NCBI GenBank assembly: GCA_004565275.1
Contig: SDOX01000002.1
Coordinates: 1,000,884 to 1,064,883 of the forward strand
Direction: 5' to 3'
DNA: 64,000 bases
Source of the DNA: Nannochloropsis salina CCMP1776
Lineage: Eukaryota > Sar > Eustigmatophyceae > Eustigmatales > Monodopsidaceae
The position numbers and the translations under genes were made by a program. This document shows, in pieces, positions 18,462 through 28,564 of this stretch. The notes beneath the pieces are model-generated. The model had not been told where the DNA came from, did not search any database, and was given only the letters and a program-made list of their open reading frames with translations. Numbering within the stretch: the first letter of the stretch is position 1; each line of letters starts with the position of its first letter.

Positions 18462-20672
18462 ATGACGCTGTGGACGAGTCCCGTCCCCATGCACATGGCA
18501 GGCAAGCAGGTGACAGCACCGCGCATGGAGACCGCGGTTCAAGACCGGGAGCCTTCCCACACAGTGTCGGTAGTACTCGCTTCCGGCGCAGGCGATGGGG
18601 CGGGTAGCAACCTGGGCAGCGGTGCATCGAACAGTTTTACTCATAGCAACAGCAGTGCGAGCGGCAGTACGACCAGTACTGCTCCCCACCAACGACGACA
18701 AACACTAGCTAATGTCCCATCTGCCGCCGAAGTGCATGGTAGGCAGGAGAAGTGGCTGGAATTTGCACCAACTTCTCCCCAGCGCCGTGCTTCCTTTGTG
18801 GACGAGCCGGGAGTTGTGGATGGGAACCCCTTCGAGATCTTTAAGGAGCCTGCGCGGGCTGACCATTTTGGAAGTCAAAGTTTTTACGAAGCAGGGGCAT
18901 CCTATTCGGCGAAGCAACATGCCCCGCCTCCTTCTGCAGCATCCTCGGTAGTGTCGCGCCCTGCCTCGGCGACTCGCCTGAGTGCGTCGTCCGTCCCACT
19001 GGGCTCGGAGAGGCTTGACTCGAGCTACCGCCCTTCTTCCAGCACAGGCAATCCATTCTACGAAGCTCCTTTGAGCCCGATCCGCTACAACAAGCCCATT
19101 GCCAAGGTGGAGCTCTCCCCTCAGAGCACCGCCTTGTCGGCCGTGGCGTTCTCAGCGCTCGACCCTCTGAAACGCACAGAATCGCCGACCGCGTCTGTGC
19201 CCTTGGACCAGCTCAAAATCTCGGCCTACAACCGGGAACAGGAGGTGCTGGCGGCGGCTAAGGCTACAGAAGAGCAAGGGAAGCAGTTTCAGGAGCAAGA
19301 ACACTACAGACGACAACTGCAGCTGCAGCAGCCACAGCCCACAGCACACTTCCAACAGAACTTGCCACAGCCACAAGGACAGGCGGAACAACCACACCCA
19401 CAGCAAGGGGATTGGAGCGCGTGGCCCATGCAGCAAGGTGTGGTTCAGGCCGCCAGCCAAGCCCAGCCTGCGTCTTCCACGGAATGGGATGCTTTCGGCG
19501 CTCCTCCGACGGTCTTCCCGCAACAGGCACCGCCCTCGCAGCCGACCTTCGACAACAACTTTGGTTGGCAATCCATCCCCGGAGCCTTCACCACGACCAC
19601 TCCCAACAGCGACGATTTCAGGGTCCTGGGCGGGCATGCGGCGGGAGGAGGGGAGGACGGGGGGGAGGGAAAGAGGGGAGGGGGCGCGATCTTCGACCCC
19701 GTCCGTCAGAAGTCCCTGGCAGATGCTTCCTTTGACTTAAGTGTGGGGGGATTTTTCCCAGAGGAACCCGCGGGTGCCCACACAAATGCAGGGACGGGGA
19801 GCAGGAGGAGTAGCGGGGCAGGGCACGCGGAGGAGGAGGAGGAGGAGGAGGGTTTGGAGGACCATGCCGAAGAGGAGGACGACGATTCGATGGGGGGGGA
19901 CGGAACTGGGGAGTTGGAGATGCAAGAGGAGCATTTCGGAGAGGGCGGGAGTGGATTAGAAGGGAGGCAGCGGTCGGCGTCGGGTATGTACTACGAGGTG
20001 GCCTTCACGGCGCCCACCACCTTTGGCATGCTCTTGGAGCGTAAGGACGAGTGGGTGCGCGGGTCGGTGGCGCGCCGGGAGAGGACGGTGGTGACCTTGG
20101 TGGTGGAGGGGGGGGAGGCAGAGGCCAAGGGTGTGGCGGTGGGAAGCATGATCGTCTCGATAAATGGGGAGGACGTGACGGGCTTGACATACAAGGAGAC
20201 CCTGGAGCGGATCAAGGGGCAGGCGCGGCCCATGCCGGTGGTATTTGAGCGTGAGTCTTTGAACGAGGACGTGCTTCAGGGGTATTTCTTTGTCTCCAAG
20301 GGGCCCTTCTTCTCGAACCCGACGACCATGGACAAATGGAAGCGCAAGTACATCGTGCTGGGAGGGCCGATTGCCAAGAAGAACGTGTTGCAGATTTACG
20401 ACTCCAAACGGGCCTATCACAACACTGTTGTGGCCTTGTTTCAACGAAAAAGACCGTCGCATCGGGTCAAGACGTACGCTCTGACGTATGCCTTTAAGCT
20501 CTCTCAGCTGCAAGAACGGCGGATGGATGGACATACCGCTCCGTTGAAATTTTTCGCCTTTATGACCCCGGCTGCCAGGTTCAAGTCGGTGCGGATCGCG
20601 TCCGAGACGAGAAAAAGCGTGCAAGGCTTACAAGAGAGGTTCAGCCGTTTCGCGGGCAAATCGACACGCTAA
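18462..20672 (+). CDS. PDZ-PH protein with NPF motifs, putative trafficking adaptor
   Basis: The product is about 736 aa from ATG 18462; the frame is open from 17976, so the N-terminus is uncertain. The first 450 residues are disordered (Ser/Thr/Gln/Pro-rich) and carry two Asn-Pro-Phe motifs (DGNPFEIF at about 18822-18845 and TGNPFYEA), the ligand of EH domains in endocytosis, plus DPF/DxF-like pieces (AIFDPVRQ). A Gln-rich patch lies at about 19290-19450 and an acidic patch at 19800-19950. Then follow a PDZ domain (FGMLLERKDEW, GVAVGSMIVSINGEDVTGLT, about 20010-20255) and a PH domain (LQGYFFVSKGPFF, KWKRKYIVLGG, about 20270-20650) that ends the protein. PDZ binds C-terminal peptides and PH binds phosphoinositides; a membrane-trafficking role is inferred from the combination. 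Confidence 0.78.
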   Translation: MTLWTSPVPMHMAGKQVTAPRMETAVQDREPSHTVSVVLASGAGDGAGSNLGSGASNSFTHSNSSASGSTTSTAPHQRRQTLANVPSAAEVHGRQEKWLEFAPTSPQRRASFVDEPGVVDGNPFEIFKEPARADHFGSQSFYEAGASYSAKQHAPPPSAASSVVSRPASATRLSASSVPLGSERLDSSYRPSSSTGNPFYEAPLSPIRYNKPIAKVELSPQSTALSAVAFSALDPLKRTESPTASVPLDQLKISAYNREQEVLAAAKATEEQGKQFQEQEHYRRQLQLQQPQPTAHFQQNLPQPQGQAEQPHPQQGDWSAWPMQQGVVQAASQAQPASSTEWDAFGAPPTVFPQQAPPSQPTFDNNFGWQSIPGAFTTTTPNSDDFRVLGGHAAGGGEDGGEGKRGGGAIFDPVRQKSLADASFDLSVGGFFPEEPAGAHTNAGTGSRRSSGAGHAEEEEEEEGLEDHAEEEDDDSMGGDGTGELEMQEEHFGEGGSGLEGRQRSASGMYYEVAFTAPTTFGMLLERKDEWVRGSVARRERTVVTLVVEGGEAEAKGVAVGSMIVSINGEDVTGLTYKETLERIKGQARPMPVVFERESLNEDVLQGYFFVSKGPFFSNPTTMDKWKRKYIVLGGPIAKKNVLQIYDSKRAYHNTVVALFQRKRPSHRVKTYALTYAFKLSQLQERRMDGHTAPLKFFAFMTPAARFKSVRIASETRKSVQGLQERFSRFAGKSTR

Positions 20673-21674
20673 AGAGACGAGCGCAACGAATGGAAATTCA
20701 TTTTTATTTGGAATAGTTTGTCGAGGAGAGGGGAATAGAGAATCCGGGTCGCCGAGGGAGAAGGATGATTTGGGTTGGAAATGGACGTAATGGGATGGCG
20801 CGTCCATTAAGCTACATCCAAGTGAAGACATGGCGAGGGAAATTGAAAAAGAGATGGAAAAAGGATGGGCTTTGCATCCGGCGGAAGGGAGCAGAAGAGG
20901 GGTAGGCGGTGGATGAATCCCTAACCTGAAAGGAAGGACGCGCATGAACAAGCAGCCATCTTGGGAAGAGATCAGGGGAAGTAGCAGAGGCCTAGGCTTA
21001 AGGCGCGAAAGCGTCGATAGGGGATGTCGGCCATGCATGTAGAAAGCTTCGTGGGATAGTGTGGTGGCATTCGGAGGAGTTGGAAGTCCTCCGGTACGGG
21101 GATGTAAATTTTGTTAACTTGCCGTATGCAAAAGATGTATGTAGAGGCGCCATCAAGACAGTATTTGTGCTTGGCCATGGAGCATTGGCCAATGCGCGAT
21201 GATTCACCACGGGCACATTTCTATGCGAGGTCATTGGAGGAAATTGCTTGAAGTCAAGAGGAGAGAGACAGAGGTCTCATAAGAGATTTCAGGAAACAGA
21301 AAGCAGAAGCAACAGTAGATATCAAAGGGGATGCCTCGCAGGACAAAATCGCCGGCAGTTTTATTCTTTGGGTCTTGTACTTTCGATTGTGCTCTAAACC
21401 TTTTGTGTGTATCTTGTATGCTCAATTATCACATTCTATGTAAAATGTCGGCCCCTTAGCGACCATCAATTGAGTAGTCACCGCCTGATCCCGCGTTCTG
21501 CTCTTGGTATTGTACAGGCTAGTTCATGGCCATGACATCCCGGAAGCACACGCCCCTGTATGCCAACGCGGTGAAGAAAGCCAGAATCCCTTTTCCCTCT
21601 CTCTGTCATATCCAATCGTATCGCCAAAATTTCCTCAAACCTTCCTTCTCTTTTCCTCAGACCCGCCGTCACAT
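20673..21674. other. intergenic between convergent PDZ-PH and WDR24 genes
   Basis: About 1 kb of presumed 3' sequence on both strands. The short open frames are not convincing and no RNA gene is recognised. Confidence 0.45.
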
Positions 21675-24600
21675 TCATTTTCCTCCGTGGTGACAACGAT
21701 GTCCACACCCCGTTGGGCACTCCGAGTTGGCGGCGAACCATTCCTGGAGATGATCGATATGCCCGCCGTGCCCGCAGCCAGGGCACCACACATAAACTCC
21801 TCGCACAGGTTGGAGGCACAGGGCACATTGTGAGACCAACGCTCGGCACTTGCCACACCAGGGCGAAGAAGTCGGTGTCAAGGAGGACGTGGCGGAGCCA
21901 GGGCTGGAGGCGGGCATCACGCCCTTTGTGCCTCCGGACCCAGGACCCAGAGGCCGTCGGCACTGGGCGCACGCGGCGTAGATGTTAGTGTTGCTCGCGT
22001 AGAGCCCGTGGATGTACCGGTCCTCCAAATGCTCCACCAGCTCGTTCGCCACCTCCCACAGGGTAAGGCGTTGTAAGAGCTCCAGGTACCCGACGTAGAT
22101 CTCGCGGACGCGCTCCGGCCGAAAGCCGATCAGGTCTGACAAGGACTCACCGGGAAGAGCTTTCCCAGTGGACTGGATCACTTCGAATAAAGCCACACAG
22201 TTCTGAACTTCCCCCTCCTCCAGCAGTTCCTCCACCACATGGCTGAGGATCTCCCGACGAAGGAGCTGCAAGCATGTGGAGGACGTGGTAGGAGTGTCGA
22301 GCGGCCCGTGCAAGAGAAGACTCGGAAACAAAGTGGTGGAAGCGGCGCCCACCATGCAGGCCTCCTGCGACAGCTTGTCGCGCGTTTCTTTCCGACCGCT
22401 TCGTTTGCCTTTGCTGCCATCTTTATCCATCATAGGATGACCGTGGGTGCCAGTGGCAAAATTGATACCCCTGTCTTCATCTTCCGAAACCCCCCGCCCC
22501 TCCTTCCCTCCCGCCCGGGGGCCCGACAAGATGACTCCAAGCATCTCCCATACGTGCGCCATCCTCCACTGCCCTTCCAAGCGGGCGATTTCGGCGTTAT
22601 AATGGCACAGGTCCTCCCGAGCGCGGCAACACGTCCCGACGGACTGCAACGGGAGCAGGCAGCCTCGAGGGCGCAGGACATACCTCTTCCCCAAGCGCGC
22701 TATCCTGTCGGCGAAGTGCGAAGGGGAGGACACGGAAGAGGAGGGGACCGAATCGGTCTGCATGGGTTTGACCTGGGATTCAGTACCATTTCCTTTCCGT
22801 CTTCTCCCAACTCTATGTCCTTTTGGCTTTCCGTCCCCCTTGCTCTTTTCCATCCGCCCAGGGCGGCCACCCGGAAGCAAGCTCAGCCCTTCAATCGCCC
22901 TGGCCACGGCCAGGGTGTGCTCAGAGTCTTCGTCCCATTCCATGCGATACAAAAAGCGTGGTCGCCAACAGGAGTCGTCCACGTCGAAGACTTTATTGGC
23001 CATGCTAGCCCCTGCCCCGAAACCGTGACCGGGGCCTCCATCTCCACCTATTGCGAGAAACGGCGACGGCCTTTCGTCCGCGGATCGGGCCCCAGACGGA
23101 GAAGGAATGTTGTGAGCCTGGAGCAAGGATTTAGAAGGCTGAGGTGGGGCCGCAGGGATGGAGGGAAAGGGGGTGCACAGGGGAGAGGGAGTGTAGAGAG
23201 GACGTCGGGGATGGGAGGGCGAGGTCCGCCCGGCGTCAGCACAGACGTTTGGTGGTTGCTTGAGGGTCGATTTCCCCCTTCCGCCGGCGTCCTTGTCCAT
23301 GCCTTGCTTGCCCTCGGCTTGGGCACCAGCAGGGTGCCCCCCTCCCTCCTCCTCTTCGAACAAGCCCTGGGCTCGGCGCTTGCGTCCGTGTAGGCCCAAA
23401 AAGGCGTCGGAGCGGTCCACCCGTTCATGGGCCGTCAGCAGTTCTCCCCGCACGCTCAAGGACACCACACTGGGGGTGAGCGTGTCATGGGGACGCGAAG
23501 CCTGTGCCAATGAATGCAAAATGACGCGTCCGTCCCTTGCGCAGGAGATCAGATGCCGCCAGACCCCGAGACAGGTCCATCCATCCATCTCCTCCTGCAA
23601 GCCCGCCCGTTGGCCTTTGCTCTGTAAGAAGGTCTCGCCCCAGACTGCCCCCCAGTTTCCAAAGAAACCGGAGGGTCGTGGTCGCCTGGAAAGCTGCTCG
23701 TGCTGCTGCTGTTGCTGCACTTGACGCTGGGCCCCGGGGGAGGGATGGCTGCTACCATTCCCCGCACTCTCCCCCGCCCCACCCTCCCCGTGCGCACTAT
23801 CGGCATGGGAGCCCCACTCGGGCAAAGACGGCGTGTCGAGCCAGACGAAGCTCCCACACACATCCTCGTGGCCCTCAAACGTCGCCAGGGGCAGATACGG
23901 TCGATCCACGTCCCAGACGTGGATCGTGTTGTCGCCCTGGACCGAGGAGGTCGTGGCCACCTGCTTGGGGTGCCCGGGGCGCCATTTGATCCGGTTCACG
24001 GCTGACACAGTATTGATCAGGCACAGTACTTTCGAACGGCCACCATTTACCCCCCCACGGCCCACCCCGCCTCCCTCCTCTTTCCCTCCCCCCGCCCCTC
24101 CCTCGGGCACCGCACTCCCCGTGGACTGGTCGCTCAAGTCCCAGACTTTCACCGTCCGGTCCCTCGCCCCTGTCGCCAGTATCCATGGCTCTGTCAAATG
24201 CCATTCCAAGGCCAGCACCAAGCCGCTGTGCCCCATCAGCTTCTGGACCGGCCCCTGCCCCTGCCTTCGATCCCAGAGTTGGACTGAACCGCTCTCGCAG
24301 GCCGCAGCGAAGTAATCCGGCTTCGACGGATGCCACTGCACGTCACGCACAGCCTCTGCACGGGGTTGGTAGGTAGCTTGACAGTGGTACAGGCGACCTC
24401 GCCGGTCCCAGAGCTTTATGGACGTGTCTTGGGACGCAGAGAGGAGCAGGCCTTCCTCCTGAGGATGCCAATTAATGCGGTTCACGGTGCGAGGGTGGGC
24501 GGCAATGACTCTCTCTTGCGAAGGCCGTCCATCTCGGTTTGAAATATCCCAGAGAATAATATTGCCGTTGCTAGCGCCGCAAGCGAGCAGAGCACGCGAA

Positions 24601-24785
24601 GTGTCTTTCACGCACCATTCCACATCATGAATGGAGAAATTGACTTCGGAGGTGACCTTGTGAGTCAATCGGAGATTAGATTTGACCACTAATCCAAGGG
24701 GAGATACATTAATGATTTTCAACATCTGTGCGCCGCCCACTGCCGCAAAGAAAGCTCCTGCACCTGGTAGCCGTGCGACAGACAT
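21675..24785 (-). CDS. WDR24: WDR24, GATOR2 complex subunit
   Basis: The 1036-aa single-exon product starts with a WD40 propeller (WDISNRDGR, SIKLWDRRGRLY, SVQLWDRRQG, TVKVWDLSDQ, IHVWDVDRPY; residues about 50-460), has a long low-complexity middle, an alpha-helical region (HVVEELLEEGEVQNCVALFE) and ends in zinc-binding modules: CAQCRRPLGPG, WCGKCRAL, CALCLQP, and the RING-like WCPGCGHGGHIDHLQEWF and CPTGCGHRC. This order is that of WDR24/Sea2. GATOR2 activates TORC1 by opposing GATOR1 at the lysosome or vacuole in response to amino acids. Length exceeds human WDR24 (790 aa) because of Gly/Ser/Lys-rich inserts at about 240-260 and 330-560. The start at 24785 is the only early ATG. Confidence 0.92.
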   Translation of the reverse strand: MSVARLPGAGAFFAAVGGAQMLKIINVSPLGLVVKSNLRLTHKVTSEVNFSIHDVEWCVKDTSRALLACGASNGNIILWDISNRDGRPSQERVIAAHPRTVNRINWHPQEEGLLLSASQDTSIKLWDRRGRLYHCQATYQPRAEAVRDVQWHPSKPDYFAAACESGSVQLWDRRQGQGPVQKLMGHSGLVLALEWHLTEPWILATGARDRTVKVWDLSDQSTGSAVPEGGAGGGKEEGGGVGRGGVNGGRSKVLCLINTVSAVNRIKWRPGHPKQVATTSSVQGDNTIHVWDVDRPYLPLATFEGHEDVCGSFVWLDTPSLPEWGSHADSAHGEGGAGESAGNGSSHPSPGAQRQVQQQQQHEQLSRRPRPSGFFGNWGAVWGETFLQSKGQRAGLQEEMDGWTCLGVWRHLISCARDGRVILHSLAQASRPHDTLTPSVVSLSVRGELLTAHERVDRSDAFLGLHGRKRRAQGLFEEEEGGGHPAGAQAEGKQGMDKDAGGRGKSTLKQPPNVCADAGRTSPSHPRRPLYTPSPLCTPFPSIPAAPPQPSKSLLQAHNIPSPSGARSADERPSPFLAIGGDGGPGHGFGAGASMANKVFDVDDSCWRPRFLYRMEWDEDSEHTLAVARAIEGLSLLPGGRPGRMEKSKGDGKPKGHRVGRRRKGNGTESQVKPMQTDSVPSSSVSSPSHFADRIARLGKRYVLRPRGCLLPLQSVGTCCRAREDLCHYNAEIARLEGQWRMAHVWEMLGVILSGPRAGGKEGRGVSEDEDRGINFATGTHGHPMMDKDGSKGKRSGRKETRDKLSQEACMVGAASTTLFPSLLLHGPLDTPTTSSTCLQLLRREILSHVVEELLEEGEVQNCVALFEVIQSTGKALPGESLSDLIGFRPERVREIYVGYLELLQRLTLWEVANELVEHLEDRYIHGLYASNTNIYAACAQCRRPLGPGSGGTKGVMPASSPGSATSSLTPTSSPWCGKCRALVSQCALCLQPVRGVYVWCPGCGHGGHIDHLQEWFAANSECPTGCGHRCHHGGK

Positions 24786-25786
24786 ACAATTCAGGGGCTT
24801 GCCAAGCTAAGGAATTATTGAAAAGGAAAAAGAGCGTTAAAAAGATTTTGCGGTGACTGATGTGATTTTACGTCCTCATGAGGATGCAACGTTTATCGCA
24901 CGAGTCATGTTCCTTTCGCGAAAAGTTGCTCTTTGTTTGGCAGGAGGAGGGGAGGTAGGAGTAACTTGCCTCAATGTGTGATACGCAACTGGGACTCCCG
25001 GGCAGCACTGTGTGCCGCTTTGAAGAGATAAGCTCGTTATTTTCATTGAGAGTTTGCGCCGGCGAGGTAAGAGGCGGTGATGGGAAATACATGGCCCTCA
25101 AGTGCTCCGCATGGACAACAGGAGGAAGTATCTGATCTGCCGCAACCCCTGTTTGTTAAGTGCATGATGAGTGGGGCAAAAAGGGGACCCGACCATCAGG
25201 CCGAAAGGAAATAGAATCTAAAATACCTTTTATAAGAGCATAGTCTGGGTGTCTTCCGCAGCTCGTACTTTTATCAACCAGTAGCGCCGCTCACGCCCCC
25301 ACTTCCCTCGATATGCAGCAAGACGACGTCTGTCGGCGAAAAAGCTTTTTCTACGGGCTCGACCTGATTTACACGACCATCGAGGCCAGGAAGGCAACGA
25401 CCGTGATGACGTCGTCACGAAAATGATTTCAGATGATCATTCCATGCAGCAAGCGTTTTTGTTTTCTTTGTCGTAAAGCTTGTGTGCGCATTTAATGAAA
25501 GAAAAGTGAGGGGGGGACGAGAAGAGCGTTCCCTCTCAGCGATGATCTCCCACGTGCTAGTCAACAAGATAACATTCCCTACTCCTTCACCGCTCGACAA
25601 TGGCAGATATACAGGTACCCGACACCGCCCAGGCATTGGCGAAGTAGCAGATCCGTGTGGTGGTGAGTCGCGTTTTTGGGGGGATTAAATTGACTCTCTT
25701 CGCGCCCTGCTCTCGACGAACCAGTATTTTCTTCCTCATGCCATACTTAATTTTCCTTCACGCACCTGTGGATTTAATAGAACGCC
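24786..25786. promoter_or_regulatory. divergent region WDR24 / BET gene, with leader ORF and 5' UTR intron
   Basis: The 1-kb spacer contains a 15-codon leader ORF (ATG 25600, stop 25645-25647) and a GT-AG intron, 25663-25780, ending six bases before the BET start codon. An alternative donor (CAG|GTACCC at about 25614) would fuse MADIQ in frame to the BET start. Nothing else is recognised. Confidence 0.5.
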
Positions 25787-26590
25787 ATGGCTGACGGAGG
25801 TTTGAGTAAAATGTACCAATTGGTTCAGTGGTTGTCGAATCAGAAGGACGTAGACGCGTTCTTAGAACCTGTCGACTGGAAGACTCTGGGGCTCACCGAT
25901 TATCCATTAGTGATCTCGATCCCAATGGACTTGGGAACCATCAAAGGCCGTCTGGAGAGTGGACACTATACTAAGCACGCTCAGGTCGCTGAGGATGTGC
26001 GCTTGGTGTGGAACAATTGCAAAACCTACAACCAGGAAGGTTCTTACCTGTATAAGATTGCGGATAAGCTGGCGGGCAAATTTGAAGAGAAGTACAGCAA
26101 GATCAAAACGGAGGAGCCTGATGGCCCCGAGGATGAGAACCAGCCACCTTCGCTTGAAGACAAACGACAATTTCGTGAGAACATGTACAGGATCACTTCG
26201 GATCAATTGGGGGAGATCGTACAGACATTGGAGCAACAGTGTCCTGAAGCAATAGCCAAGGTGGGCAACCAGGATGAGATCGAGATCAATATCGACAAAG
26301 TCGCACCGCGGACATTTCATTTCCTGGCGAATTTGATCAAGAGCTCACTACCTGACAAAAAGGTAGAATGGCAACGGCATTGTGGATAGGGAGGCCAGGG
26401 GCCATACGGGGACTCTCGATTGCCGGTGTCATGCGCCTCAATACCACTCTCACGCTCAGTACAATCACTGCACACATGCCAGGCATCGGCGGCCAAGAAA
26501 CAGAAGAAGGCAGCGGCAGGGGGAGCTGCACCCCCGGCAAGCACGAGCGGGTCCGTGCCCGGGTCCGCACCTGTGCCAACTTCAGGGTGA
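25787..26590 (+). CDS. single-bromodomain BET-family protein
   Basis: Exons 25787-26362 and 26483-26590 join in phase to 227 aa. Residues about 8-105 form a bromodomain: PVDWKTLGLTDYPLVI, then IPMDLGTIKGRLESG and NNCKTYN with the acetyl-lysine-binding Asn. Residues about 125-195 form an ET/NET domain (MYRITSDQLGEIVQTLEQQ, then IEINIDKVAP and TFHFLANLIKSSL). The second exon adds a Lys/Ala-rich tail (ASAAKKQKKAAAGGAA) of nuclear type. BET proteins read acetylated histones and recruit elongation factors. This one is unusually small: one bromodomain, no kinase or long C-terminus. The 120-nt intron, if retained, would end the protein after VEWQRHCG. Divergent from WDR24. Confidence 0.9.
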
Positions 26591-27082
26591 GGGGCGACAT
26601 GTTGCGAGAAGATTGCGGCGCAAGGTTCGAGGAGCACGGCAGCTTGGATGGTCCACCAAATTAGAGGGGATGTATGAACCGAATGGGTCCTTGCAGAGTT
26701 TCTTCCGAGTTGGCCGGGGGGAAGAGGATGTAGCAAGAGGAAGAAGCGGTGTGTTCGCAGTGCGGTGCGTGCTGTTGCGTACAAAGGAAGGTGCACCACG
26801 CGGTGGGCTTCCGGTCGTTTGTCACTCGATACGTCGTGTCTCACAGACATCGCTCGGAGAAAGGGCCGGTCACGGGGATAATTCAGAGAGAAATTAATGA
26901 AGCACGACTGCAAAGGCGCGTTTGATACATGAAGGTGCCGCTTCCTGGGTACAAGCACTCCCCCTCGTTTGATTTAAAGGAGTGTCTGCCGTGTACTTTT
27001 GCGCAGCATTGCTTCTCACGCTTACATTGCTGATGCATGCGCTGAAACGGGGGTCATTAAGACATGATATGCTACTTTTTCT
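26591..27082. other. intergenic between convergent BET and GT71-like genes
   Basis: Presumed 3' sequence of both genes. Overlapping open frames on both strands reflect GC-rich composition; none has a domain. Confidence 0.45.
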
Positions 27083-28564
27083 CTATTCCCTCACACCGCC
27101 CTCTGCTTCCCGAGGCGCCCACCAATCGATGAGCCTCAACACCCAGTATTTATGACGCAGACGTACAATGTCCGCCTCGCATGAAATCCAGTCGTCCCGA
27201 CACACACAGTGGTCGATCTTATTTTCTTCCAACGCCAGGGCCACGGCTTCGTATGCTGCATGCATCACAGGGGACAAGGGGAGGAGGTCCCGTGCGGGAA
27301 AAGCCCGACAGTCCCGACGGCGGGTGCCAGGCATTAGTACATCCCCTAAATGCGAAAAGACGTCCATGTAGATGCCATTTTTGTGGCGGTGGTAGTTGCG
27401 GAGATCCAGAAGTTGGTTGTTGTGGTGCAGAGGGACGAGACCAGGGGGGCTTTGGGAGGATTTATCCTTCAAGAATTGAACATGGCCGTTAACCTTACGC
27501 GCGACTTGTAATGGGGAGCTTGAGGTGTCCGTGCTCTCCCTAGCCCCTCCCTCGGCCCCTCCCTCCCCCCCTCCCTCGCCAGAGGGGCGCGCCTTCAGCA
27601 GGTACCCTGGCTCGCATTCACGCACGGACACCGTCTTGCCCACATAAAACATGGCCAACGCCCAGGTGTCCTTGTCGCCCCACAAGGTAGCGTACGTGAG
27701 TGCTTGGCACGGCCCATTCAAAGCCAGGGACACGGCCAAGGCGTCGGCGTTTCGACGCTTGTCCATCACGACACAGGAGCTGTCGAGCTCCCTCCCGTTG
27801 AGGGCGCGGGCGACCTGCCGGACGTCCAGGCACATACCCTGCAGGATATACCGCCATTGGGCAGTGTCGATGCTGACGTAGTCACTAAAGACGGCGAGGC
27901 CGTGTCGGTGGTAGGACGGCAATCCGAAGAAGCGGGAGGCAGGAACAAAAGGAATGGCCCCCGCATCGAAGAGCAAAGCCTCTTGGAAGGAGCAAGCTTG
28001 CATGGCGTAGGCTTTGGCGGCGTACCCTCTAAGTGCCTGCAGGGAAGGAAGGGGCTCCAAAGTCCGAAGGCCCCAGGCATGGAGGTTACTCAAAGCACTT
28101 TCCAAGTCGAGTAGGTGGACATCAGGCAATGCTTCCAATGCTTTCAGGACAGGACCTTGGAAGGCTTCCTCGGGCCCCGAGTAAAAGATTTCGATAGGAA
28201 GGTCCTCGTGCAATACTGTTCTCAAAACAAGCGCTGTGACGTAAGCGCCCGCAGCCTGTCGAGCTATTGCGCCAGATGCGGCAATAACGATGCCTTTCCC
28301 GTGGAAGAGGGCATCGGGCGTGGCCGTAGGGGTCGCTGGGGTAAAGTTAAAAGCGCTGCCTAGTAAATGCAATGAAAACGGAGCTGCTACCGGATCAAAT
28401 GGCGTGCAAACAGCATCATGCCGCCCGGTGGAGCTTAAGATCGGTCCGGGGAGAAAAAAGCCCGTTTGGAGAAAAATGTTTATAATGATGAGTCCCGCGA
28501 CCCCCCGAATCACCCATTTCAGTGAAAATGCATTTCCGACGGCACGAGTACCAAATGTCGACAT
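27083..28564 (-). CDS. type II membrane glycosyltransferase, GT71/MNN1-like
   Basis: The 493-aa single-exon product has a short cytosolic tail, one signal-anchor helix at about residues 18-41 (WVIRGVAGLIIINIFLQTGF) and a lumenal domain, the topology of Golgi glycosyltransferases. The domain resembles alpha-1,3-mannosyltransferases of the MNN1 group: GKGIVIAASGAIARQAAGAY, VLRTVLHEDLPIEIFYSG, EALLFDAGAIPFVPASRFFG, and SSCVVMDKRRNADALAVSLA. The metal-binding DxD expected in the FDA(D/G) segment reads D-A-G here, so the second acid is missing. A Gly/Glu-rich linker lies at about 27525-27595. Donor and acceptor are not readable; N- or O-glycan mannosylation in the Golgi is inferred. Confidence 0.75.
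   Translation of the reverse strand: MSTFGTRAVGNAFSLKWVIRGVAGLIIINIFLQTGFFLPGPILSSTGRHDAVCTPFDPVAAPFSLHLLGSAFNFTPATPTATPDALFHGKGIVIAASGAIARQAAGAYVTALVLRTVLHEDLPIEIFYSGPEEAFQGPVLKALEALPDVHLLDLESALSNLHAWGLRTLEPLPSLQALRGYAAKAYAMQACSFQEALLFDAGAIPFVPASRFFGLPSYHRHGLAVFSDYVSIDTAQWRYILQGMCLDVRQVARALNGRELDSSCVVMDKRRNADALAVSLALNGPCQALTYATLWGDKDTWALAMFYVGKTVSVRECEPGYLLKARPSGEGGGEGGAEGGARESTDTSSSPLQVARKVNGHVQFLKDKSSQSPPGLVPLHHNNQLLDLRNYHRHKNGIYMDVFSHLGDVLMPGTRRRDCRAFPARDLLPLSPVMHAAYEAVALALEENKIDHCVCRDDWISCEADIVRLRHKYWVLRLIDWWAPREAEGGVRE

Noticed and set aside
22239-23393. 384-codon plus-strand open frame inside WDR24
   Set aside because: Antisense to a well-supported WD40/zinc-finger gene, no domain, Pro/Arg-rich composition typical of GC-rich shadow frames.
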